From Toxotes chatareus (Eukaryota; Chordata; Actinopteri; Toxotidae), in assembly GCA_016801885.1 (NCBI GenBank), contig CM028899.1:19545501-19609500 (forward strand): a DNA stretch of 64,000 bases, given 5' to 3'. This document shows positions 24,101 through 35,400 of this stretch, piece after piece; position 1 is the first letter of the stretch, and each line of letters starts with the position of its first letter. The translations under genes and the position numbers were made by a program. Below the pieces are notes generated by a model. The model ran no database searches. It was given only the letters and a program-made list of their open reading frames with translations, and was not told the origin of the DNA.

Positions 24101-27100
24101 ACAAAAATGGATTCTAAAGTTTCATCTATTATAAAGCCCCAGTGGTCTGAGTTGGTTAAAGGTTTTCTTCATCCTGGCAGTTGTTTGTCTGTGTACTGAC
24201 TGAGAGAGTGTTTTATCCCATCAGCTAATGTTAATGTGACTCTCAGGAACTATCCCATTTTCATGTCTCACCAAGGAAACAATGTCCAGGAAGACAATGA
24301 AGACACACAGAGGGGCCTTCGTACTAAAAAGACTGTAGCTTTATAAGAATACCATTTTTTTCCCATCTGAGCTGCACTATGAAGGTGTTGCGTCATGGCT
24401 GCTAAGGAGAGGAGGACTGACTGCAGCGAGCCATAACTCTTTGTACATGTGGCATGTGACTGCTGTATGAAGACAGACGACGTGAGATCCTATACAGTAT
24501 TGCATAACACTGAATGCTGAGTGAAAGGAAAGACAACGCCTGGCAAATAATACTATTGATATCAGTTTTCACTCCGATCACATATTCAACATCCACAGTG
24601 TAACATCTGCCAACACATATCAATATATATTTTCCTTTATGCCATTATCTCTTATGTTGTGTGTCTTTACACTACCACACTTCACTCAGCTGTAATCTGT
24701 GGATGGACAGGAGTCCTGTTGAACAGGCTAAACCCAGACCCCCCCACCCCCCGGTCTGTGGAATCTGTTCAGTCCACACACACATGTGATGACGTCACAT
24801 GGCGTCACACACTGAGGCCAAAGTCAACAGAATCCATCGTCCAACGTCTCGTCATTCTTTAGTCTCATCGCTGCAGAGATGATAGCTGATAAAGCTCCGA
24901 GCTGTCCATCACAGATAACCTGGCTTACGTGATGAGCCAGGGGGGCCGAGAGAAGTTTTCCAACGAGGCAACGTTGTAGAAACACGAATGGCAAATTGCT
25001 CCAAGAAGTCTGAATGTACAGTTTTTCCTGAGTACTTTGTTTCCTGAGACTATTTCTCAGAACCTGACATCAGACCTTGTGGTTTAAGGCGGAGCCAACA
25101 CACAACTGTCAGCCTGAGCTTGACTGCAATGAATTATTTTAGTCATCATCGTTTAATTTAATTTCTCAATCACTTTATTGTGTAGTCGACTAAACGTAGA
25201 AACGCAGGGAGAGATGCAATCTCCTAAAGCAAAAGGCTACATCCTCAGATTTTTTTTATTAAGCCAAACCCACAGTCCAAACTCTAAAGATACTGAATTG
25301 ATGGCACTGATATTTACTTTCACCTGAGGCAAAGATAATCAGCACATCCTTAAATTTAGAAAAAATAGAAAGAGAGACGGTTTCACATTTTTTTTGCTCG
25401 AGTCACAGGACACCTAACCCTTCCTTCTGATGCAGGACAGAGGGGCCGAAGTTCAGCACATCCACGTCTATCATGTCTGGAATTTACCCATTTACACAAC
25501 GCAAAGTCTAGTTTACTGTACACACAGCAGGCTGTCTAGAACAACACACTCCATAAGATCATATCACAGGACAAATTGCTGATGACAACAAGCCTCACAC
25601 CCTATTGCCTGTTCCTACACATGTCCTTCAACAATCACCTGAGTCACTGAGGCTTGTACACAAAGCTGCTGTGTAGCACCAAACATCTTTTACTGCACTG
25701 TGAAGTATTTGCCTCAGATATGTGTCTGTGAGCCGAGCGCCTGGCGAACAGGGTGTGGACGTGATGACCTGTCTGCTGCACGCTGGTTGTAAAGTCACAC
25801 TTCAGGCATGCAGAAGCCTGTGCACTCACCGGGATGTAGAACGTGTTCATCTTAGGGTCTTCATTGGCAGTGAAGAGCATACCTGTCAATGATACACAGG
25901 ATGCAGGCAAAACAATGAGCATGGAAAATGGGCAGATATTAATAGAGCCTCTCTGTGGTGTAAACACCAAACTCAGTTCCAGTAATATACATTTCAAGGT
26001 CTGGTTACACTTTTTTAAAAGGAAGCAGGTATGTACGGCAACGAAAGCTGCTGGTTAAGAATTGAATTTGGATAGACTGAGGCACAATTACGCTCTGCCG
26101 AATAATGAGAAGGGAGCTGGAGAAGTGTTTAAAAGCTGCGAGGCAGCTGAGAGGTAGTAAAGAAAAGAAACACAGGAATTTGTGAGGCTATTAACGTAGG
26201 AAAGTATCTTTACTTCATTACTCTGTAAGAGCTTTAAGGACAAACCCTCAGTTAAAAGACAAAAAAAAAAACAGATCCATTCAAAACTAAATAAAGATTT
26301 CAGTGTCAGTATCACCTTCAGTTTTGTATTTTGTATAATCTGTGTGGCATGAAATGACAGACAAGATCAAACTGCAAAGTCAAACCAGTGTGTGTGAACT
26401 CGCTGTAAGATGGCACCACCTGCAGGTGGAAAAGAGCTGCAGGAACGCTAGAGGTTGTGTCAAGGGTGCACTTTGGAACTAATCTTAAAAGGTTTTTAAA
26501 AGGTTTTGACCATTTTGTTGAAGCAATGATTTCCACCATTCGTCTTTAAAGCAGATCAAAATGCAATTTTATTCTCTAAAGAGACTTTATAGTTACTATT
26601 TATAGATAGATAAATATACTTTATTGATCCCCTAAGGGAAACTTATGCTTGTATATATAGCTTTTAGTACCATTATTTAATTGTTTTCATTCTTCATTTC
26701 TAAATAGCCAATGCTCATTGTGCACATATTATTTACATCTTTTTTCTTAAAGTTCTTTAAAGTTTCTTTTTCGTGCATCTGTCCTGTCCTGACCTGTCCT
26801 CAGTGCATCTGGTTCTGCTGCTGTGACCCTGGTGCTTCGCTACATAAGACTAATACAACTGTATCTTATCTTGTGGTCTTGTTGGAGAAGTTTTTCTCAC
26901 CTGAATGAGGGTACATGCACACATCATTAATGTTGGTCTGAGGCTGTATGGAGGAGAACACCTTGCCCTGTGGTGAACAGATGGAACAGACATGAAATGA
27001 TTGGTACCAGAAAGAAAGAAAGAAAGAAAGAAAGAGAGAAAGAACGAGAGAAAGAGAGAAAGAAAGAAAGAAGAAAGTCTAGACAGATATACACAGTCCA

Positions 27101-30100
27101 GTCTAGATCTGTTTTAACATCCATACAGCGAACAAGCACAGATGTCTGACAATTACTGGTTTACATAAGCTTATAGTAGTGTAAGCATGCTTGAAAGTGT
27201 TAATATGAAAATAAGACTTAACACATGATCATTTACAGGCAGCACAAGTCAGATGAGTCAGGTCTTACACTGTCTTTGTTCCACATTTTTATAATCTTGG
27301 AGTCAGCAGACACAACCAGGTCCATTTGATCGTGGAAGTTGAGTGACTTGATTGGAAGGTTGTAGAAGTGGTCCTTAACCAGCAGCGGCTTGCTGGAGCG
27401 CAGGTCGTACAGCAGCACCTTCAAGACAAAGCAAAGGTTGGATAAGAGAACTGAAATTTAAACGCTAAAACAATACTGAAAAGTTAAGGATGTGTTCTAC
27501 TCCACATTATCCCCAAACACAGCGGTCACATCAGAACCAACGGCAAAATCGGCTACATCAAACCAAAAGAGACGACATTACAAGGGCACCTGGCTCCACC
27601 TGACCTTTACAGGCAGAAACTGAGCTCTTTTTGAGAACAGCGTCACTTTTTCTTTTTTTAGGAAAGACCGCCCGACATCAGCCAATTCATTGTGAGCTGA
27701 CTAATCATAGGAAAAAGAGGCGGAATGTCACAGCGTGTGGGCAGCTGAGAGTTTACAACAACAACAAACAGAGAGGAAGCAAAGAATGTAGCCACAGACA
27801 GCTGAACACACTGATGCAAACAGGGCTGATGTGTGTGTCCCACTTCTTTGAATCATCAGCCAAAAAAAACAAAAATTGATGGAGTAAGAAAAGGCTGAAT
27901 GTTGTGTGAGCGTTTCCCTCACCTGTCCTGTGCTGGTGCCGACTGCCATGGTGAGGGAGCCATTAAACTTCAGAGCACTGATTGAGGGCAAACCTTGAAC
28001 TCTGTCGACAAAAACACATGAATATCAACAGAACAGTCATTTATAGAGGGTAAAAAAGCAAAAGTGGTACACAACAGGAAAAAAAATAGGTAATAATGGT
28101 AGATACACTGCAGCTCTTATCTGTGATCTGATAAAAGCTGGATATTTCTGCACCGTACCATAATGATGCACAGCTTGCTGCTTGTTTTCTTTTTGTTTTG
28201 TTTTTTTAAATGCAGCACAGATACAGGCAGTGGAGAAAAGTGCCATGTGGCTACATATGCATCGTCAGGCTGAGATCAGCTGAAATCATTTGACATCTCA
28301 GTTGCGACAGCTTGGTACTTACTCTGTTCCTTCAGCGAGGCTGCTCAGGGCGCAGTCCAGCATGCCCACTCGGTTCCGGACACGAGGGTCCCAGCACTCG
28401 ACCCTTCCCTGGTGACCGAACAGAAGAAGTGTCAGCCAGTGAGGAAAATGCAGGGACAGTAGGTTTTAGCAAGCTTACAACTCAAGGCTTTCTAAAACTA
28501 ACTGGGGCTGAATTTAAGACCAGTTAAAAGCTGCACTGGGTAACTTCTCATGCTGGCAGCTCCTAATGTAAGTGAGAGGTAACGGTTTGAAAAACTTGAA
28601 CTTTAACACCCAGAAATCATCATGTAACACGCTTATTTTTATCAGTCCAGCTGGTGTGTGATGCTTTATACCAAACAATATCAACGCGATGATGAGAGGG
28701 GGGAGAAGGATTCACCATTGAGGAATCCAAAAACAAAAAATGCTCATGTGTAAACCCTGTGCAATTGCTCTCTTTTACTTCAAGCACATGTAACACAAAG
28801 AAGCCCAATAGTGCATGATGCTAAAATAACTTCTAATGTTTTCACTTTATACATTTTTATCCTTATTGACAATTTATTCTGATCAATATGCCAACTTTAA
28901 TATGTTCTCAAATCCAATTAGCAACAAACAGCCAGCCACAGTTACTGTTTCACTGATATCTGCTAATTACTGGTGCCTCATTTCACACACAGTCTGCTAT
29001 GACACTTACCTCAGAGGTGCCTGTGGCAAACAAATGATGGACGGGGTTGATGTGGCACACATTGTTCTCCCTGGTTGAGAAGTCAAGACAAAGAGGCATC
29101 ATGAACATCAGCTAGGACCAATGACAGCAAAGAGCTGATCGGTTAATGTCAGACTGCACCGTAGACTTTACTGGTACAACAAAGTCAATGTTTTCATCTG
29201 GCTGAATACAGAGTTAACCCATGGACAACCCTCTGTAATACTTACACAGCATCAGTCTGGAGTGAGTTGAGGAAGCGCCCTTGTTCCAGATTCAGTCTGA
29301 ACACCTCTGAACTGAAAACAAACAAAAAAAAAAAAATCACAAGACATGTGCAGGATAAATCTGGAAACATGCCAGAATGACACAGTATCATTCCATCACA
29401 CTCTCACCTTGTCCCCACAAAATAGAGGTCACAGGACGGGTAGTGGTAAGAGAAGTCCCGTCCGAACTTTGGAATACGTGTCTTGTAGTAGTGTCCGTGC
29501 TGAGAGTGGAACTCTACGTAGCGGTCACAGTGCAGAAACACCAGCTGCACCGACACACAGAAAAAAACACAGTGAGTTTAAAAGCAAGTGCAGTCAAACG
29601 TCCTGAATAACACCAGGCACGTCAGAGGGACACACACACAGACACTAAATTACATTAACATCATGAGAGTAACATGTAAATTAAGACCATAAGCAGCTAC
29701 TTATGAAGATACTACTAGGATTACACTTTTTTTTTCAAAATACCCTTTAAAGAACAAAACTATTTTTAAAAGATACATTTAAACAATACTAGTTCACATG
29801 TGCTGTGGTACCTTCACTGACTGTTATGCTATGAAATCTGCTTTTATGATGCCTACAATGTTGATTCTATGTTTTATTATATGTTTGGCATACTTATAAA
29901 CATTTTCAACAATGTCACTAAAAACTGAATATTAAGAGTTTTGTAAAGATAGATGTTATGTCAGGGATATTGTATTGGATTGCATAAGACTGTACAGACC
30001 TAGTACCTAATAAAGTGGCCCCTGAGTGCACATGCACACATAATATGAAGCTGAAAAATCAGTGATACAGAGCGACTTTGCCCCCAAGCTGTATAAGATT

Positions 30101-31351
30101 ATAGCATATAAAATAAAAAGATTTGGATGCCTATGGTCTCATCATGTTCAAGGTAAATCAGCCCAAACATCATAGCCAGTTTCTGATAATGTCACAGTTC
30201 CTTTAAGTGACGTAACGACAATATTAAGCATTTACAAATCACAAACAGATATAACACACAGATCATACACAAAAACCAACAATCCCAAAAGCTTTGGTAA
30301 AGTGAAGGGCCCCCGATGTCTTACCTTCGAGTAGTCATCCGACAGGATGTCAAAGGCCACAACTTTCAAGGAGAAAAAAAATTTTTGTCAAATGTAGTCA
30401 TTCATAACATGGAGGCCAAGGAACAAGTGGGTGTGTCTGCTGACTTACTGTCTGAATCCAGACAGCGCTCAAACTTCAGGGAGAGCTGATAGGTGTCGTA
30501 ACAGCGAATCCTGGGCTTGTAAGTGCCTGTGATGAACAGATTTTTTTAAAGTCAAAAATTAAAGAAATGAAATGACCACCTGAACATTCTTGGAGCCCTG
30601 TCCTGACAACTGAAGCCAGGCTCACTTTTGAGGAAGGTTTGCTGAAACGCCATCCTTAGCTCATCTTACCTGCTGCCAGGATGAACTGCCCATCTCTCGA
30701 CACTTTGATAGAGGTGCACACTGTGGGCATCTCAAAGTCCTGGATGAGCTCAATCCTACGCTGGATGTCTGGGGGGGTGACCAGAAATAGAGATCACAAC
30801 AATGAAATGCATTTTGGAGAAAACTGACTATCTGTAAAGGTGAAACTGTAGCTGTAAACTCACCCACATCTTTCTTCTGGAGCTGTCTTTTCTTCCGATC
30901 TGACAACCACTACATTACAGAAGTAGAGCTGATTAGGATTTGCATGCAGATGAGAAACAGAGCGGGGCTTAGCAATGCTTTCAGATCTTATAAGTGTGTA
31001 GTTAACTTTAGTTTAGGTCAATTAATATTACGTGTACAGCATTTACTGAAATGAATGATGCATAAAGAGGGATGAGGGCTGAACTGAGGTGTCAAAAATG
31101 ACTTTCTACTACACACATGGGTTACATTAAGGTGGTGTGTTACTGAAAGGAGCTTATTTTTCCCTCAGTGCACAATGTTAGGACTTCTCTTGTAACGTTA
31201 GCTGACTTGTTATTTGTGTTAGCTAGTTAGCTAGGTTCGAGGTAACACTAACTTCATAGCTTGTTAAATGAGTCGCGTTTTTTACCTCGGGAAGAGACTT
31301 TCCATGGCTTAAGTTGTAAATCTTCACATCATTCACACTAGATATCTGCAT
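18117..31351 (-). CDS. nol10: Nucleolar protein 10, complete coding region (21 exons)
   Basis: Exons in transcript order: 31351-31286, 30909-30864, 30768-30670, 30526-30449, 30362-30325, 29544-29408, 29311-29246, 29070-29010, 28408-28323, 28001-27923, 27418-27269, 26967-26901, 25882-25830, 23535-23409, 21992-21913, 21732-21634, 21318-21226, 20885-20709, 19760-19447, 19150-19048, 18269-18117. They total 2172 bases, or 723 aa (human 688). Nol10 is the homologue of yeast Enp2, a nucleolar WD40 protein of the small-subunit processome needed for 18S rRNA maturation. An N-terminal beta-propeller (about 1-330) is followed by a conserved linker and a NUC153 motif ([17 protein letters not shown], about 482-498). 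An acidic, Glu/Arg-rich coiled region ends in SAGHL. The last 20 residues are unusually Gly/Arg-rich. It shares an upstream region with atp6v1c2 on the other strand. Confidence 0.96.
20251..20625 (+). repeat. Duplicated intronic unit, copy A (with 21-bp hairpin)
   Basis: Lies in the nol10 intron between exons 18 and 19. It matches 22428-22808 in the same orientation along almost its whole length, with scattered substitutions and small indels. Inside it, 20324-20344 and 20385-20405 form a perfect 21-bp inverted repeat around a 40-base spacer. No coding capacity seen. Confidence 0.75.
22095..22345 (+). repeat. Teleost repeat with internal tandem 'TGAAA..GTCTCA..ACTACTGG' block
   Basis: The block GGTCCACCAGTTTCGGTCC, then CTGAAACATCTCAGAAACTA, recurs in altered form as GTGAAATGTCTCACCAACTA about 130 bases on, followed by GGATGGTTTGCCATGAGG. 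This matches a repeat I know as widespread in percomorph introns. Lies 80 bases upstream of duplicated copy B. Confidence 0.55.
22428..22808 (+). repeat. Duplicated intronic unit, copy B (decayed hairpin)
   Basis: In the nol10 intron between exons 14 and 15, about 2.18 kb from copy A and in the same orientation. The right hairpin arm (TTATTTAATAGCCACACC) is kept but the left arm has mutated. The flanks differ from those of copy A, so this is a dispersed or duplicated unit, not a simple long tandem. Confidence 0.75.
26590..26650 (-). mobile_element. LINE 3'-tail remnant in nol10 intron 12
   Basis: Minus-strand reading ends in a GGGATCAATAAAGTAT-type tail next to imperfect TCTA units, the hallmark 3' end of several teleost non-LTR retrotransposons. 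Only the tail is present. Confidence 0.5.
27009..27076. repeat. GAAA tetranucleotide microsatellite in nol10 intron 11
   Basis: About 65 bases of mostly GAAA with a few GAGA interruptions, read directly. Polypurine on the plus strand. Confidence 0.9.
29990..30036 (+). repeat. Fragment of a teleost repeat end in nol10 intron 5
   Basis: The motif TACCTAATAAAGTGGCC followed by TGAGTGCACA matches the recurring terminus of a dispersed repeat I recognise from many fish genomes. Only the end fragment is recognisable. Class uncertain. Confidence 0.45.
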
Positions 31352-32424
31352 TTTAGAGAGAGAACAAGACTCTGGCCGCACATAACACTATTACTACACA
31401 CCGGTGAACTGCACTGAATCCACGTTGTGGCTCCGAGGCAAAAACAGGAAGTGAGGGTGAGTTTTCTGAAATGCGTCCGAGTAGAAACAACACTGACTGA
31501 TCACGGTCCCCTTCCTCTCCTAAGTTATTCTTAAGGTTTAAACAGTTAAAGAAATAACGTACTCGATAAAATGAATAAAACACTACAAAAAGTTATATAC
31601 ACGTTACACATTAATAGCATAGCTTTTATCTTTAATGTTAGGTCAGTTGAGTTAGCTAGCCACAGCTAAATTAACTGACCCTAACGTTAACTGAACTGAA
31701 CCTGAGCTAGTTTCTGTTGTTAAATTTTAATGAAAACATCAATTTATTCTTATGAAACAAATTACTGAGAATTATATTAAGTTATTTTTCAAGACCACAC
31801 CTGCCATACAACATCTTATGTTTATATAACGGCATAATGCCGTTATACAAACATTTAATACTGCAACGTTAAAATATAAGCTCAGTGTTATGTGGGGGCT
31901 AGAGCTGCCAAGGTTTTTAAATTAAAGTTAAATGTTAAAACAGCCCGTATGTTGTCCAAATCACCTGGAGTGATGTAACAACTTGCTGGGATCCTTGAAG
32001 ACAGTGGACTGGCTGTCAGCTGTCAGTCAGTCTCACCCAGGTGGAGCTGCTGCTCACACTCTCCCAACTCTAACAGTGGGACTGACACAGGACGGTCATG
32101 AGGATGACCTGACGGTAAGATCCCTGCTTTGAAATGCTGTTTCTTTTCTTTCTTTCTTTCTTTCTTTTTGTTTTTTTTAGTGTATTTTCCTTAACTGTGT
32201 GTAGCCATTACCAGGGGAAATGTTAAGGTGATCACAGGACACTCAACAACAGGTGTAAAATCATTACATGTACAACTTAGCGTGAAAGGCTGTATATGCT
32301 TTTGATGACAGAGTTCATCTTACTGTATGTTTGTTTCCTCTGGGTCACAGCCTGTTTGGTGCCAAAGCCTGTTCTCGTGGGGAGGGTTCTGACTGGAGGT
32401 CTCTATCGTGAAAAACTTGGAGTC
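31352..32424. promoter_or_regulatory. Head-to-head region between nol10 and atp6v1c2, with atp6v1c2 5' UTR exons
   Basis: The two start codons are about 1.07 kb apart and diverge. ACAGGAAGTGAG, an ETS-type site, lies near 31444. On the plus strand a probable noncoding exon ends at 32114 before a GTAAGA donor. A second 5' UTR segment begins at 32351 after a TCACAG acceptor and continues into the coding exon. The leader has one tiny ORF (ATG at 32098, four codons). A CTTT microsatellite lies in the leader intron at 32134-32170. Confidence 0.55.
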
Positions 32425-35400
32425 ATGACAGACTTGTGGTTGATTTCTGTCCCACTGGACAAGACCAGTTTAACCAGTGTAGAGAAACTCAAGCGCACCA
32501 TTGCCAAAACCAACCTGGCCTCCTGCTGCAAGTTCTCCATTCCAGATCTCAAGGTGAGGCTGTTAATCATCTGTCCCAGTGAAGAGCCTGTTGATACCAA
32601 ATGAGGTTTACAGAGTAAATAAACACACAAAGAGCAGACATTAAAGAGTCTGTCTTCTCTCTCTCTCTCCTGTGAAAACAGCTTTGTCAAAAACAAAGAG
32701 CAAGCGGAATTGTGAGTGTATGTTAGTCCTGTGTTTACACCAGTACAGTAGAGTGTCGTTGGGGAGGATGATGGTGTTTGGTGTCCTTCTCTGGTGAAGG
32801 GATAAAGGCTCAGGTTGCTCTCTACAGTTTGAGGCAAAATTTCCATCTGACCCATTTCACTCAGCGTGATCAATGTTCACCTTGGCTGCTAGGAATCACA
32901 TTTTAACAGCTGTGTGTGTGTGTTTTTATTATTATATGAAGAGTTCAAACATGAAAAACCTTATATTGAAAATGATATGAGGACACGTCCAGGCTGAATT
33001 CTAAAAAATCACCAAGCCCGCAAGTGATTATAGGTGCAAAACTGTTTTTAATGATTTAGCTCTCTATGATGTCAGACAGATTATGCACCAGCATCAGTAA
33101 CAGTAACTGTGTTGTCTATGCTGCGACCTCAGGTGGGAATCCTGGACAATCTGCTCAGTACGTCAGATGATCTCTTCAAGCTCGACACGCTGACTGAAAG
33201 GTAAAAAGTCCAGCAAGGATGAGCCAAGCTGAACATGCTGCCAATGCTCTGTTGAAGCACATGGGACCTGTTTGTTTCTGTGGTCATTGCACGTTTGTAG
33301 CTTAATGTGGACCTTTGTCCATAATTAAGACTAGTAACTGTGAGCTTGTGTGCGGTCTGCGCCATGATTAATTGATGGTCAGGGGCAGCTGACAGTTTCC
33401 CTCCTGATTTTAAATTCATTGTTGGTGTATCTGAGCTGACATAGCATGAGTGGGGATGTTAAAGCCTGTTTACGACATTGAAATGTGGCCTACAGAGATC
33501 AAACCAGACAGAATTCTTCTATATCTTAGTACAAATATCCTGCATTAAGTTTTATTCTTTGTTTTCTGAGTTTATCTTCAGTTATAGATCTTTACAGGGA
33601 TAAATGAAACCCCTGTTCCATATTAATGCTTCATTGTGTATCTCAATTGTCAATTACAGAAGAATTTCCAGGAATGAAAGCTGTAAATTATTCAGATTGT
33701 ATTAAATAACATATAAACACTCCGTAATAGTGACATTTTTCCTGTTGCCTGGTCAGCGTGATCAAAAAAACATGTCAGTGTATGAAGGAGGTGATGGAGC
33801 ACTCTACTGACAAAGTGCTGGAAAATGCCTTAGCCAATGGAGGTGAGTCACACACAAACACACACATACACACACATACAAACACATGCTGAGGGTGTTA
33901 ATTACATTGTATAGAAACTCATTAAGTAAGTGCATAGAAGCTCCGGGGTACATGCACATTGCAAATGAGACTAAACAGCTACTTAAACCAAGGTCCATAT
34001 GTGTACACAAACATCCCCACGCACACATGCACGCACGCACTCGGCGACAACACAGCCTACGCTCACCACTTCACCTTATAATGGCCTTGTGCAAAGAGGC
34101 AATAGGACAGCGAAGGACAGGAAAACAGCTGCCCAGCACAAACCAGGCTAACCACTGTCTCTGGTCACTTTTTCCCATCAGACCACGGCACGAATCGGAA
34201 AGCCGTCCTGTCGCCCCTGAAAGCTTACCTCAAGTCTCTGAGGGGTATTTTATCTGCTGGCAGTTTGCTCTTTGAGCTGGAGTGCAAAGTTGTGTGACTC
34301 CTTTGTGCATTTTTCAGTGCTTTTGTCCTCTTGTTTTCTGAATGACACTCTTGTTCCACAGCGTGCTGGTGCGTGTGTTTTACATCTGTGCAAGTTTTGG
34401 TTTCTCGTTAGATCATGACTTAATACCTTTGTGTGTTTCTCAGTGGACCTGATGAGCTATGTGACAAAGTTTCAGTGGGACAAAGCCAAGTATCCCACAG
34501 CTCTGCCTCTCTCTAGCCTGGCAGACATCATCAACAAGGTACAAACCGATGAAAACAAGAATGATTACAGGTGGCATGTAAGTACAGTTATTAGAATCAG
34601 AACCACCATACAGGAGCTCACCCCAGAGCCACAGAGGACATACAACTGTTTTCACTGGCAGAGCAGTACTAACCAGGACTAGTAGATTAACTTTTATATG
34701 TAAAATCAGCAGAATGGCCCTTTAATGCCCAATGAGCTTAAATATAAAGTTAGTTATAAAGATTCCAAATTACCAGTTTCTGAAAAATCAGATTAAATGA
34801 AGTTTGAAATAAAACATTTTTTGCTGTATATCTTTAGCGTGTGCACATAAGCAGCATAGACCCATACTTACTAAATGTCAGTCATTCAGTGTATAACTTC
34901 TTAGCTCCAAGTTCTCATATTAGTTTTGTGACCATCACGTAGTCCTGATGCTTACATGTGCTGTTAATACATGTGCTTCAGGAAGTTTCTCAGGTGGAGA
35001 CAGAATTGAAATCTCGAGCCACGGCGTACAACAGTGTGAAAACAAGCTTGCAAAGCCTCGAGCACAAACTAGAGTGAGTGACACAAGTTGTGTTTTAAGC
35101 AAAAATACATCATTACATTAACAGTGTATATTTTAAACAGCAACGTCTCTTTTCCAGTGGGAATCTTCTAACTTGCAGTCTGAGTGACATCGTGAGAAAA
35201 GAAGACCTGGTGGTCTCAGAGTACCTCACCACTCTACTGGTGGTGGTGTCCAGGTCAGGGATATAACATTAGCGTGTGTGCACGCGCCTGTATATATATT
35301 CCTGTGATATTCTTTTGGTGTAAATGTGTTTCTGCTTTTGGTCACAGGGGCAGCTACCTGCAGTGGGAGAGGACCTATGAATCTTTGTCAGAGTTTGTGG

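Noticed and set aside
28620..28810. Short ORF in a nol10 intron
   Set aside because: Exons 8 and 9 join in phase without it; chance frame.
32403..32873. 156-codon antisense ORF over atp6v1c2 exon 1
   Set aside because: Its part over the coding exon is a mirror of real coding sequence; the rest is intron with simple repeats.
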